Source: QHWT01 sp963755695
GTDB lineage: Bacteria > Acidobacteriota > Vicinamibacteria > Vicinamibacterales > 2-12-FULL-66-21
Length of the DNA: 64,000 nucleotides
Direction: 5' to 3'
Assembly: GCA_963755695.1 (NCBI GenBank)
Contig: CAVWLB010000010.1
Span: forward strand, 2,976,001 to 3,040,000
Position numbers and translations under genes: made by a program
The notes under the pieces: model-generated
What the model was told of the DNA's origin: nothing
Seen by the model: the letters and a program-made list of their open reading frames with translations, nothing else
Database searches by the model: none
Part shown: piece by piece, positions 1-9,066 of the stretch
Layout: each line of letters starts with the position of its first letter
Numbering within the stretch: position 1 is the stretch's first letter

Positions 1-2139
1 TACAGCATGATGGACGCGTTGGTCAGCGGCGAGTTCGGCCTCGGTCAAGCCGGTGGTGAGTGCTTGTGCGGCGGCGGACTCGGCAAGGGCTCCACGCTCG
101 TGCAAATCGCGGGGATCGGATCGACCTATACCGTTTCGCCCACGTTCTTGATCGATGGAACGTTCGGCTGGACCAGGTTCGGGCAGGACGTGGAACCGCC
201 CGATCTCGGGACGAACTTCGGACTGGACGTTCTCGGCATTCCAGGAACGAACGGTCCGGACCCGCGCGAGAGCGGCATGCCACCTTTCTTCATCTCCGGT
301 TACTCCGACCTGGGGAACAACGAAGGCTGGAATCCTCTCTATCGCAACGACCAGTCGTACACCTTCAATACCAATGCAAGCTGGGCGAAGGGGACCCACG
401 ACGTCCGATTCGGCTTCGACTTCGTGCATCACCTCATGAACCATTGGCAGCCGGAGCTGGGCGAAGGACCGCGCGGCGCCTTCCATTTCGATCCCGGCGT
501 CACAGCCTTGAATCCTGAGGCGCTCGAGGGGTCCGTGGGGTTCCAGGGAGACACGCCATCGTTCGAGAACGACTGGAACGGCCTGGCGGGGTTCCTGATC
601 GGTACGCCGACGGCGTCGGGAAAGAGCAGCCAGTTCATCAAGATGAACAGCTTCGAGAACCAGTACGCGTTCTTCGTCCGCGATCGCTGGCGCACCACTC
701 CGAAACTGACGGTCGACCTTGGACTGCGCTGGGAGCTCTATCCGAACCGGTGGCGATCGGGTGGGCTGGGGATCGAGTCGTATGACCCCACCACCAACGA
801 AGCGTTGATCGGCGGAAAGGGTGGTATCCCGCAGGACAACGGCGTGGGCTATAGCAAGAAGCTCTTTGCTCCGCGACTCGGACTTGCCTATCAACTGGAC
901 GACAACACCGTCATCCGCACCGGCTACGGCATTACCTACCACTCGCATCCGTGGGGCGCGCAGGCCCTGCGTGGCTGGTATCCGCTGACGCTCGTCGCGG
1001 TGTTCTCTGGCATCAACGGCTTCCAACCAGTCACGACAGACCGCGCGTATGTCGCGGCAGGCGTGCCGAACGCGCCGCTCGGGCCAGACGTTGGTATTCC
1101 ATCGATCTGCTGCCCCGACGTCGACGCGGGCCGGGTTCCATTACCGAACGTCGCGGAGACGGGATATCCCCGCGCCAACGAGATGTTGCACCGCGGCTAC
1201 ATCCAGTCGTGGAACCTCATCGTCGAGCGCAAGCTGCCGGCGAATCTGGTTGGGTCGATTGGATACGTCGGCTCGGCATCTGTCCGAGGATTTGCGTTCC
1301 TCGACATCAACGCTTCGCAGATCCCCGGCTCCGGCGACGAGGGACGCCCGCTCTTCGCCCAGTTCGAGCGCACGGCGACAACAAGAGAGTGGGATGGCCG
1401 CACGCACAGCAACTACCACTCGCTGCAGACCACTCTCAATCGGCACTTCAGCAACGGCTTGCTCCTCAAGGCTGCGTACACCTGGTCGAAGTCCATCGAC
1501 GACGCCGCCTACTCTGACTGGACGGAATTCACGTGGAACGCATCGAGCGTGTTCAATCGGAACCGCGCCTTGTCGAACCACGACACTCCGCACAACTTCC
1601 AGCTCGCCATGGTGTACGAACTGCCGTTCGGCAGCGGGAAGAGGTGGGCGACGGAAGGTGCAAGCAACACGATCTTTGGGGGCTGGCAGGTCAATGGTGT
1701 TTTCGCGGCCTATTCGGGCCGGCCATTTACGCTGACGGCATCCGGCTCGTCGTTGAACATGCCGGGCAACCTGCAGACGCCCGACCAGATCAAGGAGAAC
1801 GTCGAAGTATTGGGGAACGTCGGCGATGACGGTCCGTATTTCGACACTACGGCGTTTGCGCGCGTCACCGAGGTTCGATTCGGCAACGTGGGCCGAAATA
1901 CCATGCGCGGACCCGGTGCGACGAGTCTCGATATGGGCCTGTTCCGCACCTTCAAGCTCGCGCAGACCGTTGATCTGCAATTCCGGGCGGAGGCATTCAA
2001 CGTCACCAACACGCCGCATTTCGGCCAGCCGAACGGAAATGTCAACAGCTCGAACTTCGGCAGAGTCCTGTCCACCGACGACCAGTGGGCACAAGGCAAG
2101 TCGCGGCAGTTCCGTTTCGGGTTCCGTGTGACCTTCTAA
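1..2139 (+). CDS. Oar-like TonB-dependent receptor, C-terminal part (5' end outside window)
   Basis: Outer-membrane beta-barrel receptor, probably for TonB-driven uptake of a large substrate; the substrate cannot be read from sequence. The frame is open from base 1, so the signal peptide, carboxypeptidase-regulatory domain and plug lie upstream of the window. The visible 712 residues align end to end, without a large gap, with the last 713 residues of the next gene. They share the cysteine motif GGECLCGGG, the SICCPD motif and the terminal aromatic strand ending in VTF, as expected for an outer-membrane barrel that ends on phenylalanine. The two genes are clearly tandem paralogues. The first ATG in the window is internal and is not a real start. 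The barrel assignment is confident; the ligand is unknown. Confidence 0.9.
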   Translation, partial: YSMMDALVSGEFGLGQAGGECLCGGGLGKGSTLVQIAGIGSTYTVSPTFLIDGTFGWTRFGQDVEPPDLGTNFGLDVLGIPGTNGPDPRESGMPPFFISGYSDLGNNEGWNPLYRNDQSYTFNTNASWAKGTHDVRFGFDFVHHLMNHWQPELGEGPRGAFHFDPGVTALNPEALEGSVGFQGDTPSFENDWNGLAGFLIGTPTASGKSSQFIKMNSFENQYAFFVRDRWRTTPKLTVDLGLRWELYPNRWRSGGLGIESYDPTTNEALIGGKGGIPQDNGVGYSKKLFAPRLGLAYQLDDNTVIRTGYGITYHSHPWGAQALRGWYPLTLVAVFSGINGFQPVTTDRAYVAAGVPNAPLGPDVGIPSICCPDVDAGRVPLPNVAETGYPRANEMLHRGYIQSWNLIVERKLPANLVGSIGYVGSASVRGFAFLDINASQIPGSGDEGRPLFAQFERTATTREWDGRTHSNYHSLQTTLNRHFSNGLLLKAAYTWSKSIDDAAYSDWTEFTWNASSVFNRNRALSNHDTPHNFQLAMVYELPFGSGKRWATEGASNTIFGGWQVNGVFAAYSGRPFTLTASGSSLNMPGNLQTPDQIKENVEVLGNVGDDGPYFDTTAFARVTEVRFGNVGRNTMRGPGATSLDMGLFRTFKLAQTVDLQFRAEAFNVTNTPHFGQPNGNVNSSNFGRVLSTDDQWAQGKSRQFRFGFRVTF

Positions 2140-2156
2140 GCTCGTTCCGACTCGCA

Positions 2157-2187
2157 CCAGGCGCAGACAGAAATCGTCTGCGCCTGG
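2157..2187 (+). terminator. hairpin after first TonB-dependent receptor
   Basis: A perfect 12-bp stem (CCAGGCGCAGAC paired with GTCTGCGCCTGG) around a 7-nt loop AGAAATC, 17 nt after the receptor stop codon. There is no clear U-tract, so it may work as a transcript-end stabiliser rather than a classical intrinsic terminator. The core GGCGCAGAC...GTCTGCGCC recurs after the second receptor. Confidence 0.6.
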
Positions 2188-2637
2188 CTCTCGCACCACC
2201 AGCCGTCCCGACATCCGGCCGTCGCGGTTTCAATCCCTGCCCTTCTTGCTCGACGCTTGGCCGGCCGACTCCGGTCAGGGTGCCCTTGTTCGATCCATCC
2301 GGCACGAATCTACGTGTATTAGGCGAAAGATTCGCCGATTGGCGTCGGTACTCCTCCCCTGTGTTAAACCACGCTTGACAAAGGCACATGAGGAGCGGAG
2401 CATGCGCGTGATTCCGCCGGATCTGGAGGATACGGCGAAACCGCGCGGGGTGAGCACGATGCGCGTGAGTTCCTACTCACGTTCGTCCTACCGCCATCGG
2501 CCGTTCATCATCCGCGGCTGGCGTCGGTTGCCGCTGCGAGAGGCGAATGACGCTGGCGTGAAAGGTTTCGATTCCGGTCGTTGACTGACGTGATCCGGGA
2601 AATTGAGCTCGGGTCACCGCCGAACGGGGGGTGCACA
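2188..2637 (+). other. intergenic region upstream of second receptor; possible small ORF
   Basis: No recognised gene. A TTGACA hexamer lies at 2375-2380, but no convincing -10 box sits at the right distance. A 60-codon frame starts at ATG 2402 behind AGGAG and ends at 2584; its arginine-rich product resembles nothing I recognise. It could be a leader peptide or chance. A G6 run at 2626-2631 is the probable ribosome binding site of the receptor. Confidence 0.3.
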
Positions 2638-5600
2638 GTGAGATCAGCGAACAGGGGTCCACGGAGGATGGTCATTCTGTTCTGTCTGGCCATCGGACTC
2701 GTCTTGGGCTACACCGCACGCACTGCTTTTGCGCAGGTTCTTTATGGTTCGATTGCTGGAACTTTGACGGACGAAACTGGCGCGATCGTCCCAGGGGCTA
2801 CCGTGAGCGTGACGAACACGTCCACGGGATTGGCGCGGCAGGCCAACACCGACCAGGCGGGGTATTACTCGATTCCCAACCTGCTCGAAGGTACTTACGA
2901 TCTCGCCGTTACCGCGAACGGGTTCAAGCCTTACACCCAGACGGGCGTCGTCGTGCGTATCAACGCGGCCACAAAGGTCGACGCCGTGGTTCAGCTGGGT
3001 GCGCTCAACGAACAGGTCACGGTAGAAGCCAGCTCTCAGGTTCTCCAGACGACGAAGACGGACGTCAACACCAGTCTCGATACGCAGTCGCTGGAGAACC
3101 TGCCGCTCTCCAACTATCGCAACTATCAGTCGCTCATCAATCTCGTCCCTGGCGCCACGCCGGCGCGCTTTCAGAACGCCGTCACCGACACGCCCGGACG
3201 CGCCCTGACGACGAACGTCAACGGTCAGGATCGTGGTGCCAACAATACCCGGGTGGACGGTTCGGCGGACATCCTGGTCACGATGCCGCATCACGCCGTG
3301 TACGTGCCGCCTGTCGAGAGCATCCAGGAAGTGAACATCTCCACGGACGACTTCGATGCCGAACAGGGGATGACGGGCGGGGCGGCGGTCACCGTGATCA
3401 CCAAGTCCGGTACGAACAACTTTCGCGGAACCGCCTTTGCGATGTACGACAGCAGCGCGTTGCGCGCGTTCACGTGGGAAGAGAATCGCAATGGGGCCAC
3501 GGAAAAGCCGGAGGGAAAGCGCAACATCGACGGAGGCAGCGTCGGCGGTCCGATCAAGAAGAACAAACTGTTCTTCTTCGCAAACTGGGAAGGGACCTAC
3601 GAAAAGACCGGCTTCTCCTCGACCTTCTCTGTCCCGACCGTTGACTTTCGCGGCGGAAATTTCAACCGCATGCTCGGCGCGCCTGTCCTGAGCGCCGCGG
3701 GGACCCCCATTCTGGTTCCCACGACGGAGGGCGGCTTCACCGCACTCAGGGAAGGGATGATCTTCGATCCGTTCACGGGCAACCCGGATGGCACGGGCCG
3801 CTCGGTGTTCTCCAGCGGCGGACAAGTCAATGTCATTCCGGCGGCCCGTCTCAACGGACCCATGAAGCAGTTGATGGACCTGGTTCCCCTCCCGAATCGC
3901 GAAGGTGACAACGACAACTACTTCAACACCGCCACGCAGCCGCTGACCCGCAACAACTACGACTTCAAGGTCAATTGGAACCGCAGCGAGCGGCATCAGC
4001 TCTGGTTCAAGTACAGCGCGATGGACGCGCTGGTCAAAGGTGATTTCAGCCTCGGCGCGGCCGGCGGCGAATGCCTGTGCGGCGGCGGCCTTGGCAAGGG
4101 CTCCACACTCGTGCAGATCGCGGGGATCGGGCAGACTTACACCGTGTCGCCCACGTTCGTGATTGACGGCACCTTTGGCTGGACCCGGTTCGGCCAGGAC
4201 GTCGAACCACCCGATCTCGGGACCAACTTCGGATTGGATGTCCTGGGCATTCCGGGTACGAACGGCCCTGATCCGCGTGAAAGCGGCATGCCGGCCTTCT
4301 TCCTCTCCGGCTACTCGACCCTCGGAAATGACGAGAGCTGGAATCCGCTCTTCCGGAATGACCAGTCGTACACCTTCAATACCAACGCAAGCTGGATGAA
4401 GGGCAAGCACGACGTCCGTTACGGCTTCGACTTCGTGCACCATCTCATGAACCACTGGCAGCCCGAGTTGGGTCAGGGCCCGCGTGGTGCGTTTGGGTTC
4501 GATTCGGGCGTGACCGCGCTCAATCCCGAGGCGATCGAAGGAGACGTGGGATTCCTGGGAGACACGCCGTCGTTCGAGAACGACTGGAACAGCCTGGCGG
4601 GTTTCCTGCTTGGCACGCCCACTTTCTCGGGCAAGAGCAGCCAGTTCATCAAGATGAACAGTTTCGAGAACCAGTACGCGCTCTACGCACGCGATCGCTG
4701 GCGGGCCTCTTCGCGGTTGACAGTCGACCTTGGGCTGCGTTGGGAGCTTTACCCCAACCGGTGGCGATCCGGCGGCCTGGGGATCGAATCGTATGACCCG
4801 ACGACCAACGAGGCCCTGATCGGCGGAAAGGGCGGAATCCCCCAGGACAACGGGGTTGGCTACAGCAAGAAGCTCTTTGCGCCGCGGCTCGGGTTCGCCT
4901 ATCAACTGAACGATGACACGGTGATCCGAACCGGCTACGGCATTACGTACCACTCGCATCCGTGGGGCGCGCAGGCGCTGCGCGGCTGGTATCCACTGAC
5001 GCTGGTGGCGGAGTTCAACGGCATCAACGGCTTCCAGCCTGTGACCACGGATCGCGCTTACGTCGCGGCAGGGGTTCCCAATGCACCGTTGGGTCCCGAT
5101 GTCGGGATTCCATCGATCTGCTGCCCCGACATCAGCACTGGCAGGGTGCCATTGCCGAACGTCGCGGAGACAGGATACCCGCGCGCCAACGAGATGCTGC
5201 ACCGCGGCTACATCCAGTCGTGGAACCTGATCGTCGAGCGCAAACTGCCGGCGAACATGGTCGCGTCGATCGGTTACGTCGGCTCGGCATCCGTGCGAGG
5301 TTTTGCGTTCCTCGACGTCAATGCTTCGCAGATACCCGGCTCCGGAGACGAGGGGCGGCCACTGTTCGCTGCGTTCGGCCGCACCGCGACGACCAGGGAG
5401 TGGGATGGCCGAACCCACAGCATCTATCACGCGCTGCAGGCGACGATCAACCGGCGCCTCAGCGACGGTCTGTTCCTCAAGGGTGCGTATACCTGGTCGA
5501 AGGTCATCGACGAAGCCGAGTATTCCGACTGGACGGCGTTTGCCTGGAACGCGTTGAGCGTCTTCAATCGCAACCGCGCCGTGTCGGACCACGACATTCC

Positions 5601-6150
5601 CCATAATTTCGAGATGGCCGTCGTGTACGAGCTTCCATTCGGCCCCGAGAAGAAGTGGGCCACGACAGGCGTCAGCAGTACGATTCTCGGAGGCTGGCAG
5701 ATGAACGGTGTGTTCAGCGCCTACTCCGGCTTCCCGTTCCAGCTGACCGCCTCAGACGCATCGTTGAACATGCCGGGTAACATGCAGACACCGGATCAGG
5801 TGAAGGATACGGTTGCAGTGTCAGGGAAGGTCGGTGATTCAGGTACGTATTTCGACACGAGCGCCTTTGCTCGCGTGACTGAGGTTCGTTTCGGCAACGT
5901 TGGCCGAAACACGTTGCGCGGGCCCGGCGTGGTGAATCTGGACATGAGCCTGTTCCGCACCTTCAAACTCACCCAGACGGTCGACCTGCAGTTCCGGGCC
6001 GAGGCCTTCAACGTGACCAACACGCCGCACTTCGGCCTGCCGGACGGAGATGTGAACAGCTCGAATTTCGGCCAGATTCTGTCCTTGAACTCCGATTTGG
6101 CAGCCGGCGCCTCGCGGCAATTCCGCTTCGGGCTGCGTCTGAGCTTCTAG
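2638..6150 (+). CDS. Oar-like TonB-dependent receptor with carboxypeptidase-regulatory domain
   Basis: Complete outer-membrane receptor of about 1170 residues. In order it has a signal peptide ending near AFAQ, a carboxypeptidase-regulatory-like beta-sandwich (about residues 37-130, beginning GSIAGTLTDETG), a plug domain with NVNGQDRGANNTRVDG, and a long beta-barrel ending in RLSF. This order is typical of Oar-type receptors abundant in Acidobacteriota. I chose GTG 2638 because a G6 run lies six bases upstream and it gives a normal signal peptide; a TTG at 2581 and an ATG at 2668 are alternatives, the ATG lying directly against its GGAGG. The C-terminal 713 residues duplicate the preceding gene. 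Ligand unknown; oligosaccharide or peptide substrates are usual guesses for this family. Confidence 0.93.
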   Translation: MRSANRGPRRMVILFCLAIGLVLGYTARTAFAQVLYGSIAGTLTDETGAIVPGATVSVTNTSTGLARQANTDQAGYYSIPNLLEGTYDLAVTANGFKPYTQTGVVVRINAATKVDAVVQLGALNEQVTVEASSQVLQTTKTDVNTSLDTQSLENLPLSNYRNYQSLINLVPGATPARFQNAVTDTPGRALTTNVNGQDRGANNTRVDGSADILVTMPHHAVYVPPVESIQEVNISTDDFDAEQGMTGGAAVTVITKSGTNNFRGTAFAMYDSSALRAFTWEENRNGATEKPEGKRNIDGGSVGGPIKKNKLFFFANWEGTYEKTGFSSTFSVPTVDFRGGNFNRMLGAPVLSAAGTPILVPTTEGGFTALREGMIFDPFTGNPDGTGRSVFSSGGQVNVIPAARLNGPMKQLMDLVPLPNREGDNDNYFNTATQPLTRNNYDFKVNWNRSERHQLWFKYSAMDALVKGDFSLGAAGGECLCGGGLGKGSTLVQIAGIGQTYTVSPTFVIDGTFGWTRFGQDVEPPDLGTNFGLDVLGIPGTNGPDPRESGMPAFFLSGYSTLGNDESWNPLFRNDQSYTFNTNASWMKGKHDVRYGFDFVHHLMNHWQPELGQGPRGAFGFDSGVTALNPEAIEGDVGFLGDTPSFENDWNSLAGFLLGTPTFSGKSSQFIKMNSFENQYALYARDRWRASSRLTVDLGLRWELYPNRWRSGGLGIESYDPTTNEALIGGKGGIPQDNGVGYSKKLFAPRLGFAYQLNDDTVIRTGYGITYHSHPWGAQALRGWYPLTLVAEFNGINGFQPVTTDRAYVAAGVPNAPLGPDVGIPSICCPDISTGRVPLPNVAETGYPRANEMLHRGYIQSWNLIVERKLPANMVASIGYVGSASVRGFAFLDVNASQIPGSGDEGRPLFAAFGRTATTREWDGRTHSIYHALQATINRRLSDGLFLKGAYTWSKVIDEAEYSDWTAFAWNALSVFNRNRAVSDHDIPHNFEMAVVYELPFGPEKKWATTGVSSTILGGWQMNGVFSAYSGFPFQLTASDASLNMPGNMQTPDQVKDTVAVSGKVGDSGTYFDTSAFARVTEVRFGNVGRNTLRGPGVVNLDMSLFRTFKLTQTVDLQFRAEAFNVTNTPHFGLPDGDVNSSNFGQILSLNSDLAAGASRQFRFGLRLSF

Positions 6151-6164
6151 CCTCGTTCTCTCGG

Positions 6165-6194
6165 GCCGGCGCAGACAGAAATGTCTGCGCCGGC
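6165..6194 (+). terminator. GAAA-tetraloop hairpin after second receptor
   Basis: A perfect 13-bp stem (GCCGGCGCAGACA paired with TGTCTGCGCCGGC) closed by a GAAA (GNRA) tetraloop, 14 nt after the receptor stop. The following bases (ATCTCTCCCACCC) are pyrimidine-rich but not a true U-tract. It matches the core of the hairpin after the first receptor, so the duplicated unit appears to include this element. Confidence 0.65.
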
Positions 6195-6231
6195 ATCTCT
6201 CCCACCCAAACATCCGTTACAGTGTGATTAC

Positions 6232-7306
6232 ATGGACGTCTCTGTCACGGCTCCGGCCCCCGCCCCGCTACCTTCCACGGAATTCGTCGAACGCCGGAGG
6301 ACTGCCGATCGCATCTTCCGCGGCGCGCTGATTTTCAATTCGGCGCTGACGCTCTTCTGGGGCGCGATGCTGGTCCTCGGAGGCAATTCCTACTTCTTCA
6401 CGAGTTACGACGCGAGCTGGCAGGGACTGGGCCGCATTCTGAGCGGCATCATGTTTTTCTACGTGGTGTGGGGCTTCATCTGGTACGGCGTCAAGACCCT
6501 GCTGCTCGAACATCTCGCCGGGTTTTCCAAGGACGAGCGCCGCGAGTCGTTTTCCTCCCGGATGCGAAAGCCGTTCGACGTGAGCGAATACGTGCGCCGG
6601 CATTCGGAGCGCCGCATTCGCATCGTCGACATGATCGGCCGGCGTGGCCGCTTCATTACCCTGGCCCTGGCGGGGTTCTTCTATCTTTATTCGCGCCTCG
6701 CCACCGATCCATCAGCCCATTTTGCGACCGGGTTTCTGCAGGACAACCTCTTCGACGCGGTCGTCACGAGCTGGATCTTTCTCGCGTTCTACTACTCGGA
6801 TGGATTCCTGGCAGCGGCATTCTATGGTCCGCAGTCCCGCGTGATGGACGGCGTGCTGGCCCGCGCGAACTGCCTGCTCATCACCACGCTCTGGACCCTC
6901 TTCAAGTTCGTGCTCGTGCCGCTCGGGGCAGCGCTTGCCTCGATCTATCGTCCGGACGAATTTCCAGTTGATCTTCGCGCTCATCTGGGGCTCGTACATC
7001 GTGACCGACGCGAGCACCGAGATCGGCGGAGCCCTCTTCGGAAAGCAGACCTTGCGGGTGTGGGGGATCGGAGACGTCAATCGCAAGTCAATCGGCGGAA
7101 CGGTGTCCGGCTTCCTCGCCGGACTCGCCTTCTGTCTGTGGATTGTCGTCGGACGAGGATTGCCGCTGCCGTGGATTGGCCTCGCGGTGGCGATTGCCGT
7201 ATCCAACACCGTGCTGGAACTGTTTTCGCCGAGAGGAACCGACGACGTCACGATGGCGACGTCGAATGCGCTGGTGTGTTGGGCGTTCGGCGCCTTGATG
7301 CGGTGA
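6232..7306 (+). CDS. dolichol/phytol-kinase-like CTP-transferase family membrane protein, frameshifted
   Basis: Polytopic membrane protein of about 357 residues once one base is discounted. Several hydrophobic segments lie in the N-terminal two thirds. The C-terminal part contains TDASTEIGGALFGKQ followed by RKSIGGTVSGFLAG, which resembles the CTP-binding/active-site region of the dolichol kinase, phytol kinase and CDP-diglyceride synthase superfamily. The frame breaks at the TTT at 6961-6963: removing one T joins RPDEF directly to QLIFALIWG. As written, the first frame runs on as arginine-rich nonsense to 7395. I chose ATG 6232 because an earlier in-frame ATG would sit inside the preceding hairpin. 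The break is probably a sequencing error, but a real pseudogene is possible. Substrate unknown. Confidence 0.6.
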
Positions 7307-7316
7307 CCAGTACCAG

Positions 7317-8687
7317 TTACGGAAACCGGACGTGCCGGATAGCCTGCGACACGACGAAGACCCGGACGTTGTTGTTCTGTGGGTCGAGCGGCTGAACGAA
7401 GAATCCGACCGCGCCTGGCTGATAGGTCAGCGTGAACCCTGTCAGCTCCTCTCCGTCGACGAAGGTGACGGCTACTTTGCGGCCAGCGGTCGGCGTTGCG
7501 AGAGTCTGCGGCTCGACGTAGTTAGGATCGCCATCGAGATTCCGCACGAAGAACACCGCCTTGAGCTGCCCGAACGGCACGGAAACGCGACTCTCCACCG
7601 ACGGGTTCTGGGACGGCCATAAGTCGACGGCCCCGCGGCTGGCCAGAAAATCCCGCGTGAATCCTTTCAACAGCCGGCCATCCAGGTAGCGCACCACGAT
7701 CGGATTCAGCGTCGACAGGGTGCTGTCACCGACCCTCTGGAGAGCTTGTCCGCCGGGACGTCCTTCCTCTCCCGTCGGCGTCGCCGGCGCGATGGACAGG
7801 CGGTACCGCGCAATCTGTCGAACGAGGGCGAAGAAATGCGCGGCAGCTTTCAAATACTGGAACTGCCACTCCTCGGATCTGAAATCGCGCGGGAACTCCA
7901 CGACCAGCTTCGGTCCAGGCTCATCGCCGCTGGAAGGCACGTCGAAGTAGATCGCGTCGCTGTGCGACACCGCGGGCGAGTGAGTGATTCGAAGGGCCTG
8001 AACCGGAATCGTCCGGCGGAGCCGCTCCAGCAGGCGCGCGATCAACGCATCCGTTGGCGCATCCTCCTCGATCGCCTGGCTGACGATGCTGAAGAGGACG
8101 CCGAGTTCGTGAGTGAACGTGCGTCCGGCGCGACGCGCCGCCGGCCGGTCGATCATCGCAAGGACGGCCGACATGATTTCGACGTCGGCGGGCGTGGTGA
8201 GCCGACTCTCCGACGGAGCATGGCCGGTGCGTTCCTCGAAACGGCGGAGAGCCAGCAACAACCGCTCGTGTTCCTGAACCGGGTTGGCGTCGACGCCCAG
8301 TGAAGGCGCGGCGGCAACGATCGCGGGCAAGACCAGCGATCGCTTGAACTCGAGCCCGGAACGATAGGTCAGGTGCGGCGCGATGCCTACGACCTGACAG
8401 CGGACGACCCTGGACGGGATGGGTGATTCACCAGTGTCGCCGGAAATCTCGACGACCACGTTCGATCCCGGAGTGAGGCGATATCCTTCGGTTTCAACCT
8501 GCGCGCCCCCCTCCGATAGGTTGATGAGAACCGCGCGTGGTCCGTACTTCAGGCGAACCTCGCGCACCCATGGCAACTCGGCGGGCGTGCATCGCGGGTG
8601 GGCCCGACGATCGAGATAGTCCTGCTCGTTGGTCTGTTTCGATTCGGCGGGACGCGAAGCGCTCGAAGCGGCGGGTTGAGCACTCAT
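7317..8687 (-). CDS. PilZ-domain protein with C-terminal Acidobacteria-type domain
   Basis: 456-residue soluble protein. The N-terminal PilZ domain (about residues 27-115) shows the c-di-GMP-binding arginine cluster RRAHPR followed by LINLSEGGAQVE, which matches the D/N-x-S-x-x-G element. A central region (about 140-320) is unassigned. The last 110 residues (VDGEELTGFTLTY, GFFVQPLD, RVFVVSQAIRHVRF) resemble a small domain often found beside PilZ in Acidobacteriota, possibly the family called DUF6982 (from memory, unconfirmed). Likely a c-di-GMP receptor, effector target unknown. It converges with the kinase-like gene and lies downstream of the heptamer repeat hairpin. Confidence 0.8.
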   Translation of the reverse strand: MSAQPAASSASRPAESKQTNEQDYLDRRAHPRCTPAELPWVREVRLKYGPRAVLINLSEGGAQVETEGYRLTPGSNVVVEISGDTGESPIPSRVVRCQVVGIAPHLTYRSGLEFKRSLVLPAIVAAAPSLGVDANPVQEHERLLLALRRFEERTGHAPSESRLTTPADVEIMSAVLAMIDRPAARRAGRTFTHELGVLFSIVSQAIEEDAPTDALIARLLERLRRTIPVQALRITHSPAVSHSDAIYFDVPSSGDEPGPKLVVEFPRDFRSEEWQFQYLKAAAHFFALVRQIARYRLSIAPATPTGEEGRPGGQALQRVGDSTLSTLNPIVVRYLDGRLLKGFTRDFLASRGAVDLWPSQNPSVESRVSVPFGQLKAVFFVRNLDGDPNYVEPQTLATPTAGRKVAVTFVDGEELTGFTLTYQPGAVGFFVQPLDPQNNNVRVFVVSQAIRHVRFP

Positions 8688-8903
8688 TTCCGATCCAGTC
8701 TGTCTGCGGAGACTCGGGTTGCGCCATCAACATTCGTGCCCAACAAAACGTCGCGTTTTGTGGCCGGAAACCGTGCTTTTTGTAATCTGTCGCGTTGAGA
8801 GACATGTCGCGAAACGGCACGCCTCCCTCAGAAGTGGCGTTAAGTGGGCTTTCGAAAACACCTTGTCCGGAGTGCTACCTTCGAACACCTAGAGAACGGC
8901 TCC

Positions 8904-9066
8904 AGGCTTCAGGCTTCAGGCTTCAGGCTTCAGGCTTCAGGCTTCAGGCTTCAGGCTTCAGGCTTCAGGCTTCAGGTTCAAGCCGGAGCCATACGCCATG
9001 AGGCGCCATAACCCGAAGCCTGGAGCCAGAGCCTGGAGCCTGAAGCCTGGAGCCTGAAGCCTGGAG
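8904..9066. repeat. tandem heptamer array with inverted arm, imperfect long hairpin
   Basis: Ten perfect copies of AGGCTTC run from 8904 to 8973, followed by a degraded copy. After a spacer of about 35 nt comes an inverted arm (9015-9066) built from GAAGCCT and GCCTGGA units that can pair with the array. The arm abuts the stop codon of the ADOP gene, so the RNA from that gene would end in a long imperfect hairpin. It may act as a terminator or transcript stabiliser; copy number is expected to vary by slippage. It is not a CRISPR: units are contiguous, without spacers. Confidence 0.8.

Noticed and set aside
2644..5604. Very long antisense open frame opposite the second receptor (986 codons)
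   Set aside because: It is the reverse-strand shadow of a GC-rich real gene; composition is Arg/Val-rich, no domain is recognisable, and no ribosome binding site or neighbour supports it.
8904..8973. CRISPR array
   Set aside because: Heptamer units are contiguous with no spacers, and there are no cas genes in the window.
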